Assembly: GCA_007922225.1 (NCBI GenBank)
Contig: ML679970.1
Coordinates: 26,218,631-26,282,630, forward strand
Direction of reading: 5' to 3'
Source: Emydura subglobosa
Taxonomy: Eukaryota > Chordata > Testudines > Chelidae
Length of the DNA: 64,000 nucleotides
Position numbers and translations under genes: made by a program. Of the stretch, positions 33,681-45,200 are shown in pieces (the first letter of the stretch is position 1; each line of letters begins with the position of its first letter). A model generated the notes under the pieces. That model saw only the letters and a list, made by a program, of their open reading frames with translations, had not been told where the DNA came from and did not search any database.

Positions 33681-33722
33681 GTGGGAGATGCCTGGGGTGC
33701 CCCATGCCCTCTAACGCCCCCC
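33681..33722 (+). repeat. 42-bp direct repeat, copy 2
   Basis: Identical to 31510-31551, 2.17 kb away. It directly abuts a CR1 3' tail. Confidence 0.85.
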
Positions 33723-33776
33723 CTCCCAACGTCCTGAGGTCCCTTCCAACTCTAATATTCTATGATTCTATGATGG
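33723..33776 (+). repeat. CR1 LINE 3' tail
   Basis: GTCCTGAGGTCCCTTCCAAC, then CTAATATTCTATGATTCTAT. This is the typical CR1 end on the + strand, severely 5' truncated. Confidence 0.85.
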
Positions 33777-33959
33777 TGACAAAAACGTCCCTACCCCCTT
33801 CCCCATCCAGCAGTGCTCTCTGCAGGGTGAAACCGGACCAGGTCCGATGTGCACCCAGATCAGCAGCATTCAGGGCAGGGTGTCCTAGTCCCAGGCTGGT
33901 GAGTTAGGGCCCCTGCCCTCAACGCACGGATTGGGTGGGGGGGGATTGCTAACCAGTGG

Positions 33960-34195
33960 CTGTGTTGATGCAGCTGCCTCTGGAGTGAGGCACAGGAGCT
34001 GTTTATATGGGGATTCCCTTGCCCGGCACTGAAATGTAGCTGCTTCTGGGATGAGGGGGGGTGGCTGATTATACAGGAATTCCTTGCCTGGCACTGAAAT
34101 GCAGCTGCCTCTAGGGTGGGATGTGGGGGCTGTTTCTATAGGGACCTCTCACACAGCACTCAGATGCAGCTGCCCCTGGAGCACGGTGCAGGGGC
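33960..34195 (+). repeat. 65-bp-family repeat, three to four units
   Basis: Landmarks CTGTTTATATGG (33999), CTGATTATACAGG (34075) and CTGTTTCTATAGGG (34140) alternate with GAAATGCAGCTGCCTCT. Confidence 0.65.
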
Positions 34196-34780
34196 TGTAT
34201 AACTCGCCTTGTGGATGTGGGAGAAACGGTAGACGTGATATATCTGAACGTTAGTAGATTTAGACACAGTCCCCATGATATTCTCATAAGCATAGTAGGG
34301 AGATATGGTCTAGGTGAGATTCCTATAAGGTGGATGCACAACTGGTTGAAAGACCGTACTCAAAGGTAGCTCTTGATGGCTCACTGTCAAACTGGGAAGT
34401 CATATCAAGTAGGGTCCCACAGGGGCCTGTCTTGGGTTTGGTTCTATTCAGTACTTGTATTTACGACTTGCCTGGAGAAGTGGAGAGTATGCTTGTAAAA
34501 GACACAGAGGACACCAAGCTGGGAGCCCTGCAAGAACAGGCTTGGAATTTAGAGTGATCTTGAGACATTGGAGAATTGGTCTGAAATCAACGAGATGAAA
34601 TTCAGTGAAGACAAATACGAATTAGGAAGGAAAAAGCAAAAGCACAGGTACAAAATGGGGAATCACTGGCTAGGCAGTGGTACTACTGAAAAGAATCTGT
34701 GGGTTATAGTGGGTCACAAATTAAATATGAGCCGGCAGCATGATGCTGTTTTGACAAAGGCAAATCTTGCGCTGGGATGT

Positions 34781-36139
34781 TGTCACAGGCTGACTGGGCC
34801 CTTTAAGAGGTAATGGGTCCAGACATACCTGTGATTCATTCAGCCCTCCTCCCCGGGGGGAAAATTAGTGTAGATACCTGACAGATAGGTAGTGGGGTTA
34901 AAATCAGTCCAGGCCTGTATTTATTACCAAGTCTTCTTTTGGCAATCCTCCTACTAGTGGAAATGGTCACATGAGGGGGAATGAAGAATTAATCTCTCAT
35001 CTGCTAGGAGCTGCTTGGCTATTGCTAGCCTCTCATTGGAAAAAGCAAAATAGCCCAGTCATAGAGGAATGGTTAAGAACATAAGAACAGCCAGACTGGG
35101 TCAGACCAATGGGCCATCTAACCCAGTGTCTTGCGTTCCGACAGTGGCTGGTGCCAGGTGCTTCAGAGGGAATAACTAGAACAGGGCAATTATCTTGGGA
35201 TCCACCCCCTTTTGTCCAGTCCCAGCTTCTGGTAGTTGGAGACTTAGGGACACCTGGAATATGGGGTTGCATCCTTGACCATCTTGGCTAATATTCATTG
35301 ATGGACCTGTCCTCCAGGGACTTATCTAAAACATAGGGGAGGCTAAGGTAAGGGGAAAATGAATACATCAATGATGTACCTAGCAAAATAGATAGAGGAC
35401 ACATAGATATTTAATTACTTTTTATCCAATGCTCAGACAAAGTAGATTCACCTGTAACAAAACCCCAGCACCTTGTCCAAATTTTGTGACTATTAACATT
35501 TGATAAACATGCTTGGTCTGTTAAATAGGTGTATATAGAGATTTCATTTAATTTAATAGTCTCTAGAAATTGCATATTATAGGTATCGTAATGATGCTTA
35601 CTCTATAATATGGTAACACTGTTAAATAGAAAGACCTGATGAGCACAGTCCTATAAACTGTCTCTTTAAACAAAAGCTAACTGTTGTAATGATTGCTTAG
35701 TTTCTGATATTTACATGGCAAGGACTTGAGAAATTGCTAGAGAGCCTAGGGGCTGTGTGTGAGTGCAGTGATGGGCAGCAGGAAAGAGGTCTGCCTTGGA
35801 GGAGATATTGGTGTGCTTGCTGACCTCTCCCAGCCCTGGGTGAAAAGACAGGATTGAAAGGGGCCAGGCAAAGGGGCTGAAGGCTGCAGCTGGCCTGAAT
35901 GATCAGTCAGATCCATAGAAGGTAGGCTGTGGGAACCTAGAAACCAGGGTGGGACCTGCGGGGCTAAGGATTCATTTGACTTACTGTAAGAAATGAGACC
36001 CCTCACAAGGGTCCTCCTGTTTAAAGCACTCTAGCTGGACAGTGTCTCTGAGGATGGGGGCAATAGAATACGGTGCCTTTGCAACGCCACGCTGTGCCAC
36101 AGAGGTGTGTGCTTGAGGGTGTTGCCCCATCACTGAGGT
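34781..36139. mobile_element. Insertion of about 1.35 kb nested in the LINE
   Basis: LINE sequence breaks at GCTGGGATGT and resumes at GGTATTAACAGG. The insert starts TGTCACAGGCTGACTGGGCC, has no long ORF and may be an LTR-type element; imperfect 5-base flanks (GATGT and GAGGT) could be its target duplication. It contains another CR1-type tail at 35070-35330. Confidence 0.45.
35070..35330 (-). repeat. CR1-type LINE 3' region
   Basis: AAGAACATAAGAACAGCCAG, then ACTGGGTCAGACCAATGGGC. It is the reverse of the tail seen on the + strand at 53840-53935. Confidence 0.75.
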
Positions 36140-36699
36140 ATTAACAGGAGTGTTGTGTGTAAAATGTGGGAGATAATTGTTCTGCTCTGCTCAGTGCTGG
36201 AGAGGCCTCAGCTGGAGAACTGGGTCCCATTCGGTTTGCCACACTATAGGAAACATGTAGCCGAACTGGAGAGTCCAGAGGAGAGCAGCGAAAATGATAA
36301 AAGGTCTAGAAAACCTGACCTACGAGGGAAGTTTTTAAAAATTGGATGTTTAGTCTTGAGAAAAGATGGCTGAAGGGGGACCCGCTAACGGCGTTCACGT
36401 ATGTTCAGGGCAGCTCTGAAGGGGATGGTGATCGGTTGTTCTCCATGGCCACCGAGGGCAGTACAAGTCATCAGCTTCATTTGCAGAAAGGAAGATTTAG
36501 GTTTGACATTAGGGAAAACTTTCTAACCCTAATGCTAGTTCAGCCCTGGCTTGTGGACTCCCCATCCCTGGAGGCTTTTAAGACCAGGTTGGATGGACGC
36601 CTGTCAGGAATGGTCTAGGTTCTTGGTCCTGCTGCAGTGCAGTGGCTGGACGAGACGACCTCTCAAGGTCCCTTCCAGCCCTACATTTCTAAGATTGTG

Positions 36700-36890
36700 C
36701 TAGGTGCCACAGAGACCGAACCCCACCTGAACCGGGGGCAGCCCCATGGGCACTGCCCAGACACACAGAGAGACAGTCCTCGCCCAAAAAGCTCACAGTC
36801 TGGATAGATACAGTCAGGTGGGAGGGGAAACTGAGTAACTGAAGGGGAAAGGAAATTGCCTGAGGTCACTAATCAGGGACAGAGGGGTTG
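36700..36890 (-). repeat. MIR-like SINE
   Basis: AAAAGCTCACAGTCTGG, GGGGAAACTGAGTAACTGA and GAAATTGCCTGAGGTCACT follow the reversed MIR layout. Confidence 0.6.
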
Positions 36891-37099
36891 AGCAGGGCAG
36901 GGACCCAATTTCCCAGAGTCCCAGCGGGTGCCTTGGCCATAGGGAGAGCAGAGTGTGAGGGGGGGGGGCCCTCAGGGGTTTGCAGCGCAGTTGAGCACCT
37001 GACACTGACCAGTCACCGTGACAGGCTGTCACCTCCCAGGAACAGGGCCTCTCTGCCCAGCACAGCTAAGGGGAAGGAAATGCCCAAAGCCAGGTTCGC

Positions 37100-38100
37100 G
37101 GCAATCCGGGCATGGGGCGAATGCCCCGTAGGAGGGACGCCCCCCCACAAAATGGGCATGAGTTGGGGTCAATGCCCCTAGTGCAGGGATGTCCCCAGCC
37201 ATCCAGACACGGGGGGGAGGGGTCAATGCCCCAGAGCAGCGATGCCCCCCTGCAGGCCGAGGAGCAGGTTACTAAACCCGATTTCCTTCCGGATCCGCGC
37301 TCTCTCTCCGCCCGCCGGGGAGCGGACACCCCAGAGCGCCCCACTCCCCACCCCAGGAGCGTGGGGACGGGCTGGGGCAGAGCGAGGTGCTGCGAAGCGG
37401 GCAGCGCGATCCTTGAAAGGCGCGCGCGTTCCTGGGGCGGGGCGTGGAGGGGGAGGTTGTGTGTGGGGCAGAAGATCCGGCTGCATGGAAGCGCCATGAG
37501 CCCTGCCCGGGCCCCGCCTCCGAAGCCCCTCGCCGGGGGCTGCGTGGCCTGCGGGGCTGCTCTAGGGGGCGGGGCGACGCGCGCGCGGGAAGGAGGGCGC
37601 TTGCTGCGGCTGGGCGCGCGCGGGAGCCGGCTCGGGAGGCGCAGAGACGCGCGCAGCTGCCGCATGGAGAGTTCGGGGCCCGCGCCGCGCTAGCAGGTGA
37701 AACCCGATCGGCCCCGCCGGGCCACGTCGCCTCCGGCCGGCTGATGGCTTCCTCTCCCACGGGCCGCCCTCTCCCCGCCCCGTGCTCTGGGGTGCGGCCC
37801 GCTCTGCGGGACCTTCCAGAACCGGGCCGCGGGCGGCTCTGGTCCAGAGGAAACAAGCCGGGTTCCGATCCGATCCGCCCCGGGCACGGTAGCAATGTCG
37901 CTGCGCCCCTGCGACGTAGCAATGTCGGTTCGCACGTGGATGCAGCGAGGAGCAGTCCTGCGGGGGAGCCCGGGCCGGGGCCATTCCCCACGGGACCGTG
38001 GGGGGCTCTGCAAGGGGACAGCCCCCCCTTTGCCCTTGCCGGGGTGCAGGGACATCTCAGCCGCTCCGCTGGGCTCACTGGCCTGTGTGTAGCGGGGTCT
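37100..38100 (+). promoter_or_regulatory. CpG island and probable SLC29A2 promoter with non-coding exon 1
   Basis: CpG density is high (runs of GCGCGC, GGGGCGGGGC boxes). A donor-like CAG|GTGAAA ends a likely first exon at 37696. It would be spliced to the acceptor at 42144 (TTGTTCTAG) just before the SLC29A2 start codon. Several long ORFs here on both strands are compositional. Confidence 0.6.
37664..37693 (+). CDS. Short upstream ORF in the predicted SLC29A2 5'UTR
   Basis: ATG GAG AGT through TAG encodes only MESSGPAPR. The stop lies three bases before the exon-1 donor, so it is complete within the 5'UTR exon. A regulatory role is inferred. Confidence 0.3.
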   Translation: MESSGPAPR

Positions 38101-38646
38101 GGATTGATGGGGGTGCCTGAGTGGTGTGCTAAAGGGGGGAATTGGGGTGTCTCTGAGCTGGGGGTGACTGTGTGGCTGGACTGAGGGTGGTGTCTCCCTT
38201 GGGGAGGTTGGGAGGGATTGAGGAGTGTCATGGGTGTACAGGGTGAATTTCGGAGGGGTGATGGTTAGGGAGCCTGTGCATGATGGTTTGGGGGTGGAGG
38301 TTAGGGAGTGAAGTTCTGCTATTTTCTTCTTCCTGGAGAGAAACTGAGGAAAATGCTACCTACCTTTCATTTCAATCACTGTCATTATTTAAAAACAGGG
38401 CAACGTGTGGATGAAATGGGGCTAAGAGTGTGATTTTTTTTTTTTTAAATTGCAGGAGAAGGGGGCAGCCCGAGAGCCAGGAGTCCTGGGTTCTGTGATT
38501 GTCCAGTGCTCTGCAGACTGGTTGTGTGTGAGTTTGTGGGGCTTATTTTTACAAGGGGTTTACTATTTTATGTTAACTGGCAAGCAATGATGCAAGTTCC
38601 AAAAGGGACAGAGCATCTCTTGGTTCAGAGTTTGACAGAATCACTA

Positions 38647-38885
38647 AGGCCTTGTCTAGAGGAGAACATTTTCTGGTATAACCTAAGGGGTGAATTCAAA
38701 CCCATCTAGTCATACTATTTTTACTAGTGTGTAGATACTCACTTTCCACTATAAAAAAGCCTTTTATGTGGCTTGAGAAGGTAGTGTTTTTATTAGGTTT
38801 CAGTCTTATACTGGAATCAGGATGTCCACATGATGCTAGTACTGGTATAGCTGGCAGCACTTTCCCATGTAGACAGGACTTAAAG
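38647..38885. mobile_element. Miniature DNA transposon with inverted ends
   Basis: The left end AAGGCCTTGTCTAGA and right end TGTAGACAGGACTT are near inverted repeats, 235 bases apart. No coding capacity. Fragments sharing the CCTTGTCTACACT terminus occur at 4253 and 39216. Confidence 0.5.
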
Positions 38886-38984
38886 GGTGAATTAAAACCA
38901 ATTCAATTTAAACTCTGGACTTGGCATATTTTGGTTTAGCGGAGTTTGGTTGGGAAGAGCTTTAAATTACACCAAAATAATAAC

Positions 38985-39185
38985 AACCCCTAGCTCTCCT
39001 AGTGCTCTTCATCCCTAGATCTCAAAGCAGTTTACAAAGGAGGGTCACAATCATTCTGTTTTATAGATGGAGAAACTGAGGCACCAGGAGGTGAAGTGAC
39101 TTGCCCCAGATCACCCAGCAGGCCAGCGGCCAGGTTGGGAGTACAGCTCAGGTCTCCTGAGGCCCAGCCTAGCACTTTCTTATCT
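38985..39185 (-). repeat. MIR SINE, reversed
   Basis: Contains ATCTCAAAGCAGTTTACAAA, GATGGAGAAACTGAGGCACC, GTGACTTGCCCCAGATCACC and CTAGGCCACGCTGCC, in MIR order. Confidence 0.75.
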
Positions 39186-39215
39186 AGGCCACGCTGCCTA
39201 ATAAGACATTTAACA

Positions 39216-39480
39216 GGTCCTTGTCTACACTTAACATCTTTTCTGCTTTAGCTTTGCTGGTTTAGTTAATGGCACAGATCTAATGCTATAATGGGGACAT
39301 GGTTATACCAGGAGAGAGCTGCTTCTGTTGGTATAACTTGTTCTGATTCAGCAAAGTGACATATGTCATTCTGGTACAAGCAGCTTTAACCGCCATAGCT
39401 AGATGGGTGAAAATCCCTCCGGTAACTGACAGAGCTGTGCCGGCAAAGCTTGATAAGTGGAATAAAGCTGGGGGGGCCAT
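39216..39480. mobile_element. DNA transposon fragment
   Basis: Begins with TCCTTGTCTACACTTAAC and continues with GGTATAAC-type motifs. The right end was not located with certainty. Confidence 0.35.
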
Positions 39481-40310
39481 TGGGCAGGCAGTTATCCATG
39501 CTCATGGCATCTCATATTAACAGGGCTAGATGTCTGGTGTAAAGCACCTCTCTACCAGGTCAGCTGTGTCCACATAAGGTGTCATGTCACTTTAACGCAT
39601 CATACTGACACCCACATGGGTCATCAGTAGGGAGTCTTTGCCACTTGAGCTAATGGAGTAATTGATAGAAGATGATAACCTACTACTGCTATGTGGCCAG
39701 GAGGATGGGGTACTTTGGCAGTGTGTTTCACAGCTGTCTCACCATTCCTCAGCTGTCAGCAGACCCAGGGATCTCGGGTTCTACTCCAAGCTTTAGTGAG
39801 GAGTGTGCTCTAGTGGGCTCAGACTCTTGCCACTTTTCCTCAAGCTTGACCCCTTCTGCCCCTTCCCCTCAAATCTGTCCCTCTCCCATTCGCCTCACCT
39901 TGTCAGTCCCAGTCTCCACACCTCAGACTTCTGATCCCAGTCTCTAGCTCCTTGTCCCAGTCTACTCATCTCCCTCCCCTGGTCTGGATCTTGTCCCCTC
40001 TGTATTTGAATTGGATGATTCCCTCCTCCACCCTGCCTGGACACCACAGGGGTGCCATTGACAGCAGCGGAGAGAGAGCCTCCCATTTCTCAGATCCAGT
40101 GCCTGGCTCAGGACAGCCCAGCTTACAGGGAAAAGTTTGGCTTTGCCCCATAGACCTAGGATGGAGGGAGAATGCTCCATCACTCTGTGGGGATGGAGCA
40201 TGCTCAGTGAGGATGGACTATTAGAAATTTTAGTTAAGCTCTAGTGAGTCTTTACTGCGCATGTGTGAACTGCAATATTTTCAAAGACTTGTTACTTGGC
40301 CAAATTTGGA

Positions 40311-40737
40311 CAGTGGCATACCATGGGTCTTCGGCGCCCGGGAGCCAAGCCTACATTTTTGCCCCCTTCACGCACCTCCCCCCCCCCATGGAGGGCAGGA
40401 GGGGTCCTGGCACCACTCCCAGCTGCCCCAGGGAGGGGAGAGTCTGTACCTGTGGCAGGGGGAGGGAAGTGCAAATGCAGGCTTGTCTGCCCCCCTGCCC
40501 CTGCCCCCCTGCACTTACCCACCATGTGGTGCCCACCTCTCCCACTCCAGCCCAGCACCAGCTCGGATGGAGCAGCCTCAGCCTGGGGGGGGCCCAGGCC
40601 GGTCCTTACGATGCGCAGGGGGCACTGGAGGGGCCAGCGTCCCCTGTCCCCTGCGTGTCATGAAGGGCTGCCCTGGTGCCCCCTCACAGGTCGGCCCCCA
40701 GGGGCCTGCCCCCCCATCTCACTTTGGTACGCCACTG
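40311..40737 (+). mobile_element. hAT-like non-autonomous element, copy 1
   Basis: The left end CAGTGGCATACCA and right end TGGTACGCCACTG are inverted repeats with one mismatch. The flanks AATTTGGA (40303-40310) and GATTTGGA (40738-40745) match at seven of eight bases, the 8-bp target duplication expected of hAT elements. It is 427 bases, GC-rich, with no transposase. Related to 63057-63473 (reversed) and 49073-49554. Confidence 0.8.
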
Positions 40738-41569
40738 GATTTGGATGGATTTTCATGGGGATGGCAAAAGGCACAGCCCTGGCACACAGGCCACTCCCTG
40801 CCAAATGTCAAGTCCCTGCTGCAAAGCATGGGGATGCTAGAGCCAAAGAAAAGGTCTCCAGAATATATATTTTTTTTTTAACGTGAGCAAAACCATGTAT
40901 TTTTCCTTAACCTCATTCTTGGAAATGGCAGAGCTGTTTTAGCTGAAATTTCCCCCAAAATATCAACCTGAGGCAGACACACTACATGCAAAATTTCAGC
41001 CTGACTGGTTAAAGTCAAACAAAGTTTTAAGCACGTGACAATAACATCCCATAATGGGAAGTGTCAGGCAACCAACCCTGCCTATGGAATTCTATAGTCT
41101 ACAATCAGGTCTCATGTCTCTAATTCGGCCATTGGGTAAGAGTCCAGAAGAGATCTTGGTAAATTTCAAAGTACAGACAAGTCTCCTCAGTCTAGATGGT
41201 GCAAGCTGGAGTGATGCCTTGTTTTAGGGGAACCCAGGGTACTCCCAACCCAGTGACAGCTGTGTACGCTGCCTGTGGCCTCATCCCCACCACCACACCA
41301 TAAGCACAATCCGGGGGCAAGGCTGTGATGCTTCCTTTTGTGCTTAAGATGTGTCAGGCAAAGGCAGGGCCCCAGGGCACTCAGGGTAGGGGGCTTGTGG
41401 CTGGTAGCCAGTGGACTGCCCTGCCGATTCCCCGTAGGCATGGGAGCTCAGTGTAGAATAAAGCCTTGGCCGGGTCTGCTGCCAGCACTGGGAGGCACCC
41501 ACAGTCCCCTCTCGCCATTAACTCCTAGCGCGCTCGCCTGGCACTGAGATGCCATGGAGGACTTCACAG

Positions 41570-41830
41570 GCAGGCCTGCTGCATGGACCGACCTCCCCTC
41601 AGTCGCTTCTGGCCCAGTGCCCCAGTTTGGCACTAGAGGACGCTGCACTGCAGAGAGTAGGGCCGGCTCTCAGTAGGGGTGCTGTCCCCGAGGTGTTCGG
41701 TGCTGCATGTGCTCCCCCAGTGGGCGGGGGCTCGCTAAGGCGTGCTCTCCCATCCTGGTCTGCTGCTCTCAGTGCCCCAGTGTGGAGCTGGGAGGTGCTG
41801 TGCAGCACGGGGGAGCTCAGTAGGGGGTTC
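41570..41830 (+). repeat. 100-bp-family dispersed repeat
   Basis: Two to three units carry CAGTGCCCCAGT(T/G)TGG, CTGCACTGCAGAGAG and GAGCTCAGTAGGGGG landmarks. MIR 5' fragments follow to 41940. Confidence 0.55.
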
Positions 41831-42223
41831 TCTGGAGCCAGGGCTCCTGGGTTTTATTCCCAGCTCAAGGAGCAGAGTGAGGTCTAGTGAGTTAGGGGCA
41901 GGAGCCTGGACTCCTGGGTTCTCTCCTGGCATTGAGAGGGAACATAGGCACCCAAAGGCTGTGCTTTCTGTTCCTGGGCTGATCTGGCCTCTGTCTTCAC
42001 CTGCCTTCCACAGCAGAGCTGGGAGCCTCCCTGTCAGGGCCCTGCATGAGCAAGTTTCTTCATGGGTTGGGATTTTCCATGCCCCAGGGCTCCTTGGTGA
42101 GTGAGGGCCGCTCCCTCCCTGATCTCAAGAGTGTTTTGTTCTAGGTGCTGCAGGGAACCAGCCAGGGCTGTCGACTGCCCCCCTCCCTCCCCACGAGACA
42201 CCGAGATATCCCCCCAGCTCCAG

Positions 42224-45200
42224 ATGGCTCCGCAGAATACGCCCAAGGACCAGTGAGTGGCAGCTTCTCTTTGCCAGCGACAGCGGAGATAGCGCCACGG
42301 ACTCTGGGCACCTTCTGTGTGGGGTGGGACTCTGCCCAGGCAGGGGAAATACTCTGGGGCCACCGTCCCCCAGGGACAGTGTCCTGTGGGGCTCAGGCGA
42401 GTCAGAGCCTGTGGCTAGGGCAGGGCGTTTTGGGGGGGACAGACTGGGGGTCAGGACTCCTGGGTTCTGTGCCAGGTTTGTGCGAGGGCTGGGTGTTGGA
42501 GAGGGGCTGCCCCTTGGGAGTACAGGAGCAGGCTGGGATCTTGGGGTGAGGGGTGTTCTGCTGGGCACCCTGCCCGCTCGATAATCCTTGGCCAAACCAA
42601 GACACTCGCACTCCCTGAAGCCGCCCACAGTGGGGGCAGGATGAGGGGTCGTGCCCCAGACCATGCCCTTCCCCTAGCCCATGGGAGCCTAACATCACCA
42701 CCCTGACCCATCCCCATAGGCTCCCAGGGAAGGGACCTCCACCAGCTATGCAGTCAGCACTCCCCGGCGCTAATGAGAAGTGACTGTGCAGCAAGCGGTG
42801 TGAATCAGTGGTTCGAGCAGAGGGGGGCTGGGAGCCAGGACTCGGGAGTTCTATCCCCAGCTCTGAGAGGGCAGTGAGGTCTAGTGGCTAGGGGGGCAGA
42901 GCTGGGAGCCAGGACTCTATCCCCAGCTCTCTGACATAAGACATTCAGGGCCCCATCTGCGGCAAGTTTGCTGGGTCCCAGCCCAGTTCCTAGTGAGGGA
43001 GCCCCAGCTGGTTGACCGGGGGCTGAATGTGCCACCAAGCCTGAGCCCCCATCTGTCCCTGTGGAGGAGAAACGCCCCAGATGCCAGTTCCCCCACAACC
43101 TGGGGCCAGATCCGAGCCAGCGCCCCCTCGATGGGGAAGGCCTTGTTCCCGTGGTGATAGTGTCTCTCTCTCCCCTCCCAGGTTTCATGCTGTGGGAATC
43201 CTCATCTTCATCCTGGGTCTGGGCACCCTCCTGCCCTGGAACTTCTTCATCACAGCCATCCCAGTGCGTCCCAGCCCCATGACCCATCCTGGGGATCTTG
43301 GGGGGCGGCAGGGCCAGGGAAGGTGATGGGATGGGGAATGAAGGAGGGGAGACGAGGGAGACAAGGGCTGGGGTAGGCCAGGGGCAGGTACTGTACTAGG
43401 GGATAGGAGGGGGAGGAGATGTGGAGTGCTGGGCTAAGGGAGGGGGAGCTGGGGCATCAGTGGGGTTCATAGTTCTGCAGCACTCAGGACAAGGATGCAG
43501 CCCGGCATGTGGGGGTCTGGCCAGGGCCCAGGGGAGGGTGGGTCTGTGGGGAGGTGCCCCGGGGCTGTGTGGACTTGCAGCCTCTCCTCACCCCATCTCT
43601 CTCTCCCACAGTATTTCCAGGCCCGGCTCATCGTGGGGATCAGCTCATCCGTGGGCCTGGAGGGGAACAGCTCCGGGACCCGGCTAGACCCGGCCCAGGA
43701 TGACTTCAGCTTCAACAACTGGCTGACCCTGCTGTCGCAGCTCCCGCTGCTGCTCTTCACCCTGCTCAACTCCTTCCTCTACCAGTGGTGAGACCTCTCC
43801 CCTGCCGGGGCCCCTCAGTCCTGAGCGCCAGCCGCCTGCGATCCCAGCCCCCGACTCTCCCACCAGCTCAGCTGATGCCTCTCAGTCCTGACCTGCAGCC
43901 TCCTGCGATGCCAGGGGCTTCGAATCCTCTCCCCCCTCTGGGCCCACTGAGCTGGCCTGGCCTCCCTGTAGTCGGGGTTGGTGGGAGGGGCAAGGCACCA
44001 GTGGCCCACCATGGAGCGATGGGGGAGGCCTAGAGACAGCCGGGCTCTGAACTGCGCTTCGCCCCTGCAGCATCCCAGACAAGGTGCGGATCCTCAGCAG
44101 CATGGGGGGCATCCTCCTGCTCTTCGTTCTCACCGCCACGCTGGTCAGGGTGGAAATGCCCCCTGCAAGCTTCTTCTCTGTCACCATGGCCTCTGTGTGG
44201 TTCATTAACTGTGAGTAACTCAGGCCCCTCACCTCAACGGGGGGGGAGGGAGTGGGATAGGGGGTCTCTCCCCTCGAGGGGGGCTGGTTGGCTTCAGAGG
44301 GTGGGGAACAGGCCTGCAAAGATCCCCCCTCCATTGTGCCCCCCAAGTGGCTACAATCAGCGACTCACAATCCAGCCCCATCTGTGAAGGCAGGGGGATG
44401 GGACTGGGCCGGGGAGAGGGGATCCATGGCAAGGTCGTACACCCAGTGCTTCCGCTTCCCCGTGAGTGACTGCAGGAAGCACAACTGATGACGATGTAGA
44501 GGAGGGGGCAGCGAGGGCACGGTGCATTTTTTTTGCAGGGGAGGGCAGCTAAGGGTTGCCTCCCGGGGAATTGGTGGGGAGGGTGCTGCTGGGCCTGGCG
44601 CCCCACGGAAGCTGCCCTGATTGTCCTGCCGAGACCCCTGTGCTGGGCTCAGCGTTTCCCCCCTCCTCCTAAGGCACTGCCAGGGGTCCCGGGGTGGCGG
44701 CGGGCAGTCCTGACCCACCGTGTCTCTCCCCAGCGTTCTGCGCTGTCCTGCAAGGCAGCCTGTTTGGGCAACTGGGCACCCTGCCCCAGCGCTACAGCAC
44801 TCTCTTCCTGAGCGGCCAGGGCATGGCCGGGACCTTCGCCGCCTGTGCCATGCTGCTTTCCATGGCTAGTGAGTATGATGGGGCGTTCCCTACCCTGCCC
44901 CCCACTGAGCTGCGCCCCGAGCACCGCACTGGGGTCAGCGCTGACTGTGAGGTGAGAGCCCCCTCTCCCCGCAGCATGGCGCACCCTGGTGCTGCATGGG
45001 GGCATTGCACTCGGCACCCCGCGCTGCTGTCTGCGCGCCGTTGCTCCGTGTGCTGTGCTGGCTGTTTCAGGTGGCGTGGATGCCCAGACGTCAGCCCTGA
45101 GTTACTTCATCACCCCCTGTGTCGGGACCCTGATCTCCATCGTCTGTTACCTGGTGCTGCCCCATATGGTGAGCTGCTGCACCAGCAGGGGCGGGGAATG

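Larger units (their letters stand above)
34196..36700 (+). repeat. CR1-like LINE fragment, split by a nested insertion
   Basis: The part at 34196-34780 translates in pieces to a reverse-transcriptase-like region (RVPQGPVLGLVLFSTCIYDL, VKDTEDTKLG, LALGC) with frame breaks. The element resumes at about 36140 (TTAACAGGAGTGTTGTGTG, then an RPQLENWV-like stretch) and runs to a 3' end near 36695 (TCAAGGTCCCTTCCAGCCC). It is inactive. The intervening 34781-36139 is a separate insertion. Confidence 0.7.
38100..42144 (+). other. Predicted 5'UTR intron of SLC29A2
   Basis: No coding exon is visible. It holds a MITE-like element at 38647-38885, a reversed MIR at 38985-39185, another transposon fragment near 39216, a hAT-like element at 40311-40737 and dispersed tandem repeats at 41570-41940. 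Confidence 0.55.

Noticed and set aside
34330..34813. ORFs with reverse-transcriptase-like sequence
   Set aside because: They are pieces of a broken LINE with frame changes, not a host gene.
37272..38231. Long ORFs on both strands in the 37-38 kb CpG island
   Set aside because: High GC content removes stop codons by chance. The frames overlap on both strands, show no conserved motifs and run across the predicted splice donor.
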